A stretch of DNA of 64,000 bases from positions 5,049,001 through 5,113,000 of the forward strand of contig JAIQDT010000026.1 in NCBI GenBank assembly GCA_021521415.1, given 5' to 3'. Of this stretch, positions 10,601 to 19,685 are shown piece after piece (the stretch's first letter is position 1; every line of letters begins with the position of its first letter). This DNA comes from Bidens hawaiensis. Lineage: Eukaryota; Streptophyta; Magnoliopsida; Asterales; Asteraceae. The notes beneath the pieces are model-generated. The model worked only from the letters and a program-made list of their open reading frames with translations. It ran no database searches and was not told where the DNA came from. Both the position numbers and the translations under genes were made by a program.

Positions 10601-10615
10601 TCACCGGAGGTATGA
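7604..10615 (+). pseudogene. Pol of element A (RT, RNase H, integrase, chromodomain), interrupted by one stop
   Basis: One frame is open from 7604 to 10615 except TAG at 8342-8344; the first Met is at 7619. Reverse transcriptase: [13 protein letters not shown] and the catalytic FIDD (about 8294-8305) are present, but the conserved CIDYRELNK block reads CIDYWELNK, an Arg-to-Trp change at CGG/TGG. The stop replaces the residue usually Gln in DHEQHL, fitting CAG-to-TAG. RNase H: CDAS, the [11 protein letters not shown]lu and YTDHKSL are present. Integrase: HHCC zinc finger (H-x5-H ... C-x2-C near 9310-9430), then D in SMDF, D in SDRDSRF and E in [11 protein letters not shown]. The C-terminus (about residues 640-700 of the second open part) is a chromodomain with VRWN and FTWERED, which in Tekay chromoviruses directs integration to heterochromatin. 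Both active cores look intact; the stops and the Arg-to-Trp change make it non-autonomous. Confidence 0.93.
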
Positions 10616-10618
10616 ATT

Positions 10619-10637
10619 AAATTTCGGGACGAAATTT
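10619..10637 (+). other. GGA-triloop hairpin 1 downstream of pol (element A)
   Basis: AAATTTCG-GGA-CGAAATTT forms a perfect 8-bp stem with a three-base GGA loop, starting a few bases after the pol stop. A second, sequence-different hairpin with the same loop lies at 10714-10732, and the LARD has a third before its 3' LTR. It is probably an RNA or DNA structural element of the 3' internal region. Confidence 0.6.
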
Positions 10638-10713
10638 CTTCCTACTAAGGGATGATATGACAAACTGAAAATTTTTCTTACTTTTTTTCAGACACTCATC
10701 ACGACTTGACTCA

Positions 10714-10732
10714 AATTTTCGGGACGAAAATT
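10714..10732 (+). other. GGA-triloop hairpin 2 next to the 3' LTR (element A)
   Basis: AATTTTCG-GGA-CGAAAATT is an 8-bp perfect stem with a GGA loop, 17 bases before the 3' LTR. Compared with hairpin 1, one A/T base pair is changed on both arms, so pairing is kept (a compensatory difference). The purine-rich stretch TGGGAATGA at 10741-10749, just before the LTR, is the likely polypurine tract. Confidence 0.6.
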
Positions 10733-11106
10733 CTTTAACATGGGAATGATGTGACAATCGTAAATTTCAGGTTAACCCCGTTAACTCAACTCCGTCAATT
10801 CAAACTTTAAGATCGTTGAATCTATAACGCACACTTCATTACATTTAAACTAGGGTTTAAATGACGCTTAACACTTACTACATGTGTAGTCTTTCGGGAT
10901 TTGCACCGAAACGCAAACGAGTTGACGCGAACGATTGATAAATAAACGACAAACGTCAAAACACTAATTATGTGATAATTATGTGTTAGGTATATGTGTG
11001 TTACTTGATTGTTATGTGGAATGTTAAACAAGAAACAAGAACCAACTAGTTTAGGCTAGAGATGTAACACTTGAAAGATTAGGGACTAGAGTGTAACTTG
11101 TATTAT

Positions 11107-11116
11107 TATAAATATA
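11107..11116 (+). promoter_or_regulatory. Putative TATA box of element A LTR
   Basis: TATAAATATA lies 358 bases into the LTR, a plausible position for the U3/R boundary. The equivalent place in element B's LTR (about 3371-3390, minus strand) also holds a TATAAATA-type motif. The transcription start was not determined. Confidence 0.4.
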
Positions 11117-12189
11117 ACCTTAACACTAAACCCTAAATTATTTTCTAAACACAAGACCCGATCGGCCTCCCTCCTTGCTCCCTCACGGCTGCCGTCCACA
11201 ACACTCTCACATATACACCTCAAATCAAGTGATTAATCCAAGAACTAGGTGCTAGGAAGGTATACTTGATCATCCCTTACCTCCTTGTTGTTTAATTTTG
11301 ATGTTTAATGGGTTAAGTATAAACCCTAGGCAGCCGATTTTGGTTCATGTATATGGTTAATACGATTGTTGTTATTTGGATAATGAATTGATAACTAGAT
11401 TGATGTTGTTGCATGATTCATTGTTGTCTTTGATTTGAGTTAAAACACAAACCCTAATCTTGTATGTATGGTGTAATTGAGTTGCATGGATAGTAGTATT
11501 AGTGTCTAGCATGTTATATGATTTATTTGTGATCCATGGCTAGTGAAATTGTTAAGTTTTGATGTGAACAGAATCTGGACAGAATGTATGTACGATGTTC
11601 AAGTGACTGTAACGAAGTGTAAACGTGAAAATTGGTTGAGATTGTGGGTACTGCAGTAAACTAGGTTGAGTCTAGTTTTCATGAAGTATAAGTTTGTAAT
11701 TTTTGGACAAGTATAAGTGTGCTTTTATGATTTTACAAAAACGTGGTGCAAAGCTGAGCTGCTAGACCTGCTGTTAGGTTATGTTGTAAATGTTATATCT
11801 CATGAACTACGAGACCAATTGGGTTGGTTCCACTTCTGGAAGTTGACTCATTGAGTTAGGAACCAAACCCAAGTGGTCTTGTATTTATTGGATTTTTCGT
11901 TTAACGGGAATTGCAAATAACATTTTGTTGCGCATGAATCTGACTGATATGAGTTTGCTGTAATGTTTTGGTCATTATAAGAAAAATATGTGGAATAAAA
12001 ATAAGATAAAATATGTTCTGGAAACCTAAGATATGTATGCTTCTGTGGTGATTTTTGGTGAATTAATTGAGACGTTATGATCGGTGAACTAGTGCAATCT
12101 TTCAAGTAAAAATTCTGTCATAATGAAACTAGCTGCTGAGTTGTGTAAAAATGCATGAAATATGATAGTTTTTATATAATTGTTGTGTT

Positions 12190-12312
12190 TTGACCAAAAT
12201 ACCCTTGCGGGGAATAGTTGTAAATTGATTGCCATGAATTGACCAAATTGCCCTTATGGGGAATAATGGTTAGTTAATCTTTGTTTGTTGACCAAAATGC
12301 CCTTACGGGGAT
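12190..12312 (+). repeat. Three dispersed direct repeats in the LTR
   Basis: The motif 'ttgaccaaa(a/t)t(a/g)cccttgcgggg' and variants occurs near 12190, 12239 and 12287, spaced about 48 bases. Element B inserted in the other LTR of A directly after the position of the third copy. The role is unknown; LTR repeats of this kind can be transcription factor sites. Confidence 0.55.
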
Positions 12313-13392
12313 AATTGCTAGTAAAGTATGTTATTAGTACGTGACACGAAAGTAATTGCTCACTCATGTATCGTATCACAATTGTACTTGTTTAAGTCAC
12401 ACACAATTCACAAACGAAACACGAAATCTGTTACGTGCATAGGTATTATGTGCCGAGTCTAGAGACTCGTTAAACGTACCGATACTTAGAAAATCTCTTT
12501 GTTATTTAGAACGCTAGAGAGTTTCTACGACGCACATCACTTGGTGATCTAGATCGGGATATTCTTCGCAAACAGTGAGTTTCACTTACCCCACTCTTAA
12601 ACTGTTTTCAAACGTTTTTCACTTGGGGGAGATAACATACTCCGATAAACATATTTTCTGAGATAAACGCATATGAAAGATTTTGTTATAAATTATATAT
12701 CACTTGTAAAGGCTAAGCGGCATACGTAACATTTGAAGTCCCACACATCGGACCGGTTAATATTTGGAATAGCGAGTCACTTTTGGGTAGTACTACTGGG
12801 TTTGACAAACCCCACCCGACGCTAAGCTCAACTGGAGGTTGAGTGGGTGTAATTTTTGGCTAACACTTACCATGGTCTGGATTGACCTGGTGACGGGCAC
12901 TTGATAAACAGTCAGCTTCGGTCGCGAACCACTTAGCGATACTTGTTGTATAGATTAGCTACCTATCGATATATAATTTGACATAACACTATCTGGTTAC
13001 GCAACACTTAAACGTCGTAACGGGGTTACGCAACACTGAAACGCCGTAACGAGGTTACGCAAAACGCAAAACGATTTATCTTATTTAACTTGTGAACTCA
13101 CCAACCTTGTGTTGACACTTTTAGTATGTTATTCTCAGGTAGCCGAGGCGGGCGCGCGGTTTAGGAGCATGCATTCATTGAAAACATCTTTATTCTGCAA
13201 ACTTAATTTTAACAGTTACATTTGGTTTTAAGTCGTCCTGCGTGACGCAACTTTTGAATTAAGGTTTTACGCTTCCGCACTTATTTACATTTAAACGTTT
13301 TTCTTTGGTTTGATTATAACTAATGATTCCGATCCTGCCAGTTCACACCCTCTGACGGTAAAACTCCGTTAGTGGATTTTGAGGGTGTGACA

Positions 13393-15282
13393 GTATTTGA
13401 GACCGAAGAGTTCAGAGGCGGTCGGGACCGTTATGGCTAGGCGGACCCCGTAGCATATCCCGACAACTATCCAGCCAATGTAGAGCGAGCCCGGCATGGC
13501 TATGGCCATTAATACATAGCCCACCATCATTAGGATTTGGGATGCTGCATTCCATAAAGGTCTTGGTGTTCCTGCTTTCCTGTGACACCATAAAACATAG
13601 TTAAAAACAAAAAATAAGGTTAAACTTGATGAAACTAAATACATTTACATATTTTTGCGGAGGATTAAGAAAAATTACCTGATAAAATACTCGGAAATCG
13701 ACCCGGACCCGATACGACCGAAAAATCCCCATATGCTCGTCAATGATATGAATATGGATACATCTGCATACCCGACTGCCAAACCCATTTGAGCCATATT
13801 ATTCTGAACAGCTAGACCCGTACCCACACCACACAGAAACAAGACGAACAATATCCAAAAATCAATCGTCTTCAACGCCTCAAACACCGTATGTTCTTCC
13901 CCGATCACTGGCTGCATCTTTTCCTTTGCCTCATCCATCACATTACCCGTCTCGGTGACTGTTTCTTCTTGATGTACAAGTAAAGGCTCTGTCACCGCGG
14001 TTTTGACTGATTCTATGTCTAAGGTTTTCTCATTTGATCCGATTCGGTTTTGAATTGCGATGCACACTGGAACCAATAATGGAGAAGCTAACATGAGAAG
14101 TAAAATGATGCAAAACACCCGTGATAGTGTGGGGCCGTGGTCCCCTGTGATGTCGAATACTAGTAAGTACACTGCGATGGTGATTGCCACGGCATTGAAT
14201 ATACCAATGTAGCGAGTTTCGGATTTTTCTTCCGCTGCAGTGGATGAAGCAGGGATTTCTCTAAGGAAGACGATGGCAAAGAGACAGACGAAGAAGGGTA
14301 CAACTGTTAGCATGAGGAGGAAACGAGCTGGATCACTGTTGAAGAGAGCTGTGCAGATATCAGTGAAGATGGCGGTGCTTAATCCGACGTAACCTTTGAG
14401 GATTCCTGAGACCGGGCCTCTGTTTTTTCGGAAGTTGCGAATGCAAGTTACCAAAATGGCCGTGTTCATCCATGTTGTGCTGTTTCCTCCCATACACAGA
14501 AATATGCACATCTATGAAGAAGAAAAAACACAAGGGTCAGTCTAACTGGAAAAATCTGCATGTGTGGCCTATATGATGTAGGAAACACTCTTGTATAAAC
14601 TTGAGAGTTACTCGAGATCGGATTGATAAACTTGAAACGAGCGGACCCTTATCGATCCAAAGCCTCGTATAACTTTTGGACTTCTATGCATTAATTTCAC
14701 ACTGCACGATCAATAAGTTGATCCGGGACGGAACTCGAGTTTGACAAAACAACTCATGAACTGAGCTAGCTCAAGCTCTCAAAAGTCAAAACGAGCCTAG
14801 AGTGATGCTTCTAATTGAGCTCGTTTTCATACCCGACCCAACTTGCAGGGTTAAGTTTTTAACCTCTTTTACCATACCCGCCCAGCAATTAAAGCTCGTC
14901 CCAAACCCGTCAGGTGTGTAAGAACAAAATACTTAAAAATGCAGATCTAGTTAATGAAACAAAATGCATGAACAGAAACACATATCATCATCACCTGCCA
15001 GTAAGGAAGAGGCTGAATCCTCTGACTGACGACGAGCCACTGGACCCCATAGCCAACAAACCCTTCGATGGAACCTATGAGAAGAAGAACCGAGGGAGAA
15101 ACACGGTACGAAGCCAGACCGGCAACCAAGCCAAAGGCTTTGCCGATATCTTTAGCCACAGATAGACTATTAAGCTGCAGCTGAGTCAGTGCCATTAGCG
15201 ACTTAAGCGCGTCTGAATAGTTTGAAAACGTGTAGTTGTTTCCGGCAATGGCTTGCACCCACACCGCCGTCACGAAACCCAT
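13393..15282 (-). pseudogene. Nodulin-like/NFD4-type MFS transporter, disrupted by element A
   Basis: Three coding exons on the minus strand: 15282-14995, 14511-13679 and 13579-13393. Introns of 483 and 99 bp have GT/AG ends, and phases fit (codon AG|G joins exons 2 and 3). Exon 1 begins MGFVTAVWVQAIAGNNYTFS and ends LPYWQ; exon 2 contains MGGNSTTWMNTAILVTCIRN and FLREIP; exon 3 contains PGSLYIG and TASELFGLKY. These are hallmark blocks of plant nodulin-like proteins with an MFS fold and about 12 membrane helices; family members are roughly 550-600 residues, and several are linked to organelle or plasma-membrane transport of uncertain substrate. Here about 436 codons remain before the frame runs into the LTR (CHTLKIH, stop). 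No in-frame Met precedes 15282 before a stop at 15354, so the original start may be altered or very short. The rest of exon 3 should lie left of the window. Confidence 0.9.
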
Positions 15283-15360
15283 CCATTTTCCGGCAACCGA
15301 CGTCGGAGAAGATGATAATAGCCAGAAAGGGTTTCTGGAGATCTTGGATGATTATTATTA

Positions 15361-15368
15361 TTTATATA
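15361..15368 (-). promoter_or_regulatory. Putative TATA box of the transporter gene
   Basis: On the minus strand TATATAAA lies about 79 bases before the first in-frame Met, a plausible core promoter position. Position and consensus are the only evidence. Confidence 0.4.
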
Positions 15369-16013
15369 AAGGGACGTTGGGTTTGTTGAATGCAGTATTG
15401 TTTTCTTTAAGGACAGGAAACCAGTCGTCGGGGAGTTTAATGAAACCATGGTTGATGATGATTCCAAGAGTTTGTGTAAGAGTGTACAAGTTTAGATGCG
15501 TGTGGTACAATGGATGCTCTTGTTTTTTTTAGAGGAAGGGGAAATGAAAATGATAATAAAGAACTAAATATAGAAAATTGAATGACAAAAATGGAAAATG
15601 AAACGGAATCGGATGAAAATAGTATGCACGAGATTTGACTAATTAATAAAAAATCTTGAATTTAGCTCCTATCATTTGTGGTGTAATAATCAATAATATT
15701 TTGTTTTTAGTAGAAAAGTAAAGGTACTTTTTTTTTGAATGATAACTTCTTTTTATTCTTGTTTTCTATGGGACTTGAACCTAATACCTTCTCTTTTCAA
15801 ACCAATTAAACACATATATTTGATTTTTTTTTCCAGAAAATATTCGTTATTTAATTTACTTTATTTTAGAAAATATATGTGTTTAAAGTGAAAAGTACTA
15901 TAGATGTTGGTAACTTTTAAAACTTAAATAATCTTTGAATTTTTTTTATCACCTAATAATTTACTTATAAAATCCAACACGTTTAATCCGGGATTTAAGT
16001 TTAACCCTTAAGG
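15369..16013. other. Upstream region of the transporter gene, nothing further recognised
   Basis: AT-rich noncoding DNA upstream of the gene. A tRNA-like phrase (gggacttgaacc, 15770) has no cloverleaf around it. Confidence 0.4.
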
Positions 16014-16745
16014 TGGCGTTTGTTATGCAATAATGATTGGGAGAATGAAATGATTCATTGAGTTGGAATGAAAAAAGTGGTGTTCGGTTGCTCGATGGAA
16101 TGGAATCATCCAATACACATGGAATCCCATTCCATCAAAACCATTCCTTCCCACCCCCCTTCTTTTTTCATTCCATTCCTCTTTCACCATACTTTCTCAA
16201 CAACACTACCACCACCTAACAACAACAATCACTGCCTTCGCCACCACCAACACCTGACTACCACCGTCGCCACCACCACCGCCACCACCACCGCCTCCGC
16301 CACCACCACCTTACCACCAGCGTAACCACCGCCACCGCTGTCGCCACCATCTTCGATGTGACTATCGCAAACATTGTCACCACCGCAACCTGACCATCAC
16401 CGCTATCCTACCATCTCTATCACTACCAATGCTACCACCGCCAGCCCCACCACCACCGTCGCCACTGCCACCACCATATTCGTCGCCAGAGTTAACACCA
16501 CCATCGTCACCAATACAGTTTTTTTTTGGGTGAAAAAAATTGTGAGATGAGTGTTTTTATTATTTATATTTCATTCATACAATTTTTTGGGATACAAATC
16601 AAATAAAGTAATAATTCATTTCATTCCTCTAGGTTAACCAAACAAGACAAATGAATAGTAATGATTCATTTCATTCCCGTGTTCATTCCATTCCTTTTCC
16701 TATTTTATTCCCCCTTCATTCTATTGCCTCCAACCAAACATACTC
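16014..16745. mobile_element. MITE-like foldback repeat with CAC-rich core
   Basis: Both ends carry matching inverted, ATTCC/GGAAT-rich sequence: a 'gtttg...gcaata...gaatgaaatgattcat' block on the left, and its inverted relative (cattctattgcctccaacc) at 16718-16736 on the right. The core (about 16195-16500) is a degenerate (CAC/CCG)n trinucleotide tract that yields spurious His/Thr/Pro-rich frames. No transposase is present. Exact ends and target duplication are not resolved. Confidence 0.4.
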
Positions 16746-17081
16746 AAATCTTTAAAAGTAAAAGGCACACTAACAGTTAGCATCAAGCTAAATACTCTTT
16801 GTTAAAAATATTTTAATTTCTAACAACCATAAATTTATGTTCATAGTGTTTGAAATGGAAATCAGATTTCAAGAAGATTAAATGAGACCCCAGAGAGTTG
16901 GGTCAAAATCAATAAATGCTATCTTGTTTTCGGAAGACTTCACTCGGTATTAAGTGTTGTTTCAAATGATGTTAAAAAATATTTTTTCGTTTTTTATTAT
17001 GAAAATGGAATAATTCAAGTTGCTAAAATTTAAGAAGATCAAGGGCTGTTTGGTATCTCTTAGCAGTTACTTAATGGTTTA

Positions 17082-19685
17082 TCTATATCTATATTTTTAT
17101 ATTATTAAGGAGAAGTGATGGACGAAAAAATCATTTCATAATTAGAGCACGAGGATACAATCGTCATTTCATAATTGGACAGAAAAAGTAATTTGCCATT
17201 ACATCATCTCGTTCTTCAAGCGTAACGTACAAGCTTATGAAGCCTCATGTTTTGTGTAGTTACTCTTCTATCCTTTATACCATGGTATATTATCCTTTAT
17301 ATTATTATTAGGTCCCCAATTCATTCAATTAATATTAATAATATATATTATATAATATATTGTTCCTCCTATCATTAACTGTATTTTTAAATCATCTCAG
17401 TTGTTTAAACTCTTCAAATTAAGATCCTGACCGTTCAAACTGATTAAAAACCTTCTGGAAGAAGAAGTTTAGGAAGGTTTCACACTCTCTCTCCAATTCC
17501 CTTATTCTGCGGTTACCACTCCCTAAATCATCGTCCCCCTCAACTCTTCTCCTAAACTGTAACAAAGTTTCACTTTAAAGGCATCTTGGCTGTTCACCCC
17601 TCTTTAAAAATGAGCAAATCAACCTTCAAAAGGCATAATATTATATCATATGCGTAGCTATCAAATTTCGTGTCCTCTTTTGCTTGAACCCAAATCTGGC
17701 AATTTGATGTTAGAGGACGTCGGAGAGGTACGCATAATCGCCTGTACAAGTTTGATTGAATATTACTAACCTATTTCTCATGATTTGTCATCAAAGTTCA
17801 TGATTTTTAATATCGTACATCTTCTAAAAGAATTCCAATGTTGATTGTTCTACTATAGGTGCTGCTTTTTGGGCACAGCTGCCCCAAAGATTTATCTACA
17901 ACATATCATCCATATTGAACAAACCTGGTTGGGTTAAAGGTATGCTTGTGTAGTTTCTTTTCTATGTATTATGTATTATGATAGTTGATTAAATATGGTT
18001 TATTAATTGTATATTCGTATGCAAGGTATCGCGGTTGATATAATGGTGGAGTTGCTCTTACTCAAGTCGATAAAATTCGAGTACCTGCTGAAAATAACAA
18101 CTTACCACCTGACTCATTTTTGTTAAAAGGCGGGCCTGCTCATCAGGATGTAACCATAGTTGATATTAATTCTAAGTAAACTCTTATGTTTTCTTTTTTT
18201 TTTTTCAAAGTCATATTCTTAATTAATGAAGTAATTAGGATAATTGGTTTTCCATAGTTATTTGATTGTTACATTAGCTTTTAAATAGTTCACTTTTGTA
18301 TTGTTTATGCAGAGTACAGAAACAAAAAAATGAAGGCTTTCTAAGTGATTCTATATCTTGATCTACATGCTTGGTAATTTTTATTGATTTATATTTTTCA
18401 ATTAACTTAATGGCTTTGATATATTTGTGTTATTTATATGTAAAATTTGATGTACATTACTATAGCTGTGTACAATATATGATATGCCTGATTTAAAATG
18501 GAATGAATGTGCTGATGTGTTGTTGAGCTGATTCAAATCATGGATTAATGCTATTGGGCTGTTTCAATCGTAGCCGCTGACGTGGTACAATGTTTGGCTG
18601 ATAATATTTTTATGGACTTTATGCCGAGACAGTTGATCATCAATCGTGAGGAGGTAGGTATGAGTTACTCTGCATTCTTATTATCATTTTCTTGAAATCT
18701 GATTTTAAGTGACTATAATCATATAATAGCCATCAATTACTTGAGAGATACTGTTTGTGATGCATACTTTTATGTAACACACGCAAATACTTATATAATT
18801 TCTAACTTCTGCCCAAAACTTTGCAGATCATGTGCAGCCTAAAGATTCCCCTAAGGTGAAGTGTCATTAGTGATTTAGAGGATAATGAGTTTGAGGAGAT
18901 TCATTGGGTTGAATCAGTCTATGAGGAGATTCAAACTCATATTAAGAAAGATGTATTTGGTCAAAAGGTTGGGTTGGTGTAAGAACGAAGGGTATTATGA
19001 GAGTTAAGAAAAAGTCAATTCTGTTTTGGTTGACTTTTTTTTGGGTCCAAATTCTCTTTTTATGGGTTTGATTTTTTATAGAGGTTGACTTTTTGGAGTT
19101 GGACTGATAATTCATAATGCAATATGAACCGGGAACAGGAATAATGTTGTTAGAAAGGAGCATGGGCAAACTGATTATGCCCACTTTTTAATACCTAATA
19201 TCTTTTGTTGCAGGATGAACAAACAACCTTCATCACAAGCACTTATCCTTCTTCTTGAAGTGCTCTTTAGTCCTGATAAGTTGAGGTATACTTCTGATGT
19301 GTTTATAATTTGATAATTAGTTTCGGTGATTTTGATCGTCATCTGCAGGTGTGTTATGTCTATATTTCTTTTCACAGCTAATTGACTAATTTTACTTCAC
19401 TTTTGTTCTGTAGTAGGAACAGTGCAGTGGAGTGCAGTGGTGTTGATTATGGCTCCAATAGAGGAAATTGAAAATTTTGTTTTAACATTTGTTTTTTTCC
19501 CTATGATCACTATATGCCCCAAAAAAAATGTAGTAGTTTTTGTATACCTATTTTATAATATAATCATGTATCATACATTATGGATCTTTTGGTAGACAAA
19601 TATTTGTTTCTTTAAAATGCAAAGAAAAACTAATTATGTTATTATGACATTAAAGCACCCGTCCACCGGACGGGTATAAAACTAG
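17082..19685 (+). mobile_element. Non-autonomous Helitron 1
   Basis: The 5' end is TCTATATCTATATTT preceded by A. The 3' end is CTAG followed by T, with a hairpin CCCGTCC-ACC-GGACGGG (19658-19674, 7-bp stem) 7 bases upstream. These are the standard Helitron signs, with insertion between A and T and no duplication. No Rep/helicase frame is present. The 5' 200 bases resemble 26868-27050, so at least one relative is in the window. The interior has exon-like stretches with GT/AG borders (for example 17859-17939, then 18026 onward), possibly captured host sequence that I could not identify. Confidence 0.85.
17859..18180 (+). other. Exon-like fragments inside Helitron 1, unidentified
   Basis: 17859-17939 reads GAAFWAQLPQRFIYNISSIL and a further seven residues, between an AG and a GT. 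After a short intron-like gap ending TGCAAG, the frame from 18039 reads YNGGVALTQVDKIRVPAENN and onward to a stop at about 18179. The two pieces do not join in one frame without a stop, so any gene copy is decayed. I do not recognise the source. Confidence 0.25.

Larger units (their letters stand above)
3735..13392 (+). mobile_element. Tekay-type Ty3 chromovirus retrotransposon, element A
   Basis: Order: truncated 5' LTR, primer site, ORF0, gag-protease, pol (RT, RNase H, integrase, chromodomain), paired hairpins, full 3' LTR. The pol domain order places it in Ty3/gypsy. The C-terminal chromodomain-like block (VRW, then FTWERED) after the integrase points to the Tekay (Del) lineage of chromoviruses. 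It is inserted in the third coding exon of the transporter gene on its right; the right-hand target duplication should be GTATT (13393-13397). The 5' LTR is cut by element B. The two LTRs differ at only 2 of 1079 comparable sites (3904/12483 and 4597/13176) with no indels, so the insertion is recent. Pol carries stops, so this copy is not autonomous. Confidence 0.93.
10750..13392 (+). repeat. 3' LTR of element A, complete
   Basis: 2643 bp, TGTGACAATCG...GTGTGACA. It has a plausible TATA box at 11107, three copies of a 'gaccaaa.t.ccctt' motif (12190-12312) and about two units of the GTTACG tandem repeat near 13000-13070. It ends exactly where the transporter exon resumes (13393). Read-through of the host frame into the LTR adds seven codons before a stop at 13369-13371. 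Confidence 0.95.

Noticed and set aside
15765..15800. Possible tRNA (gggacttgaacc phrase)
   Set aside because: No acceptor stem, anticodon loop or A box can be paired around it.
16068..16325. His/Thr/Pro-rich frame
   Set aside because: It is low-complexity CAC/CCG trinucleotide sequence inside a MITE-like repeat.
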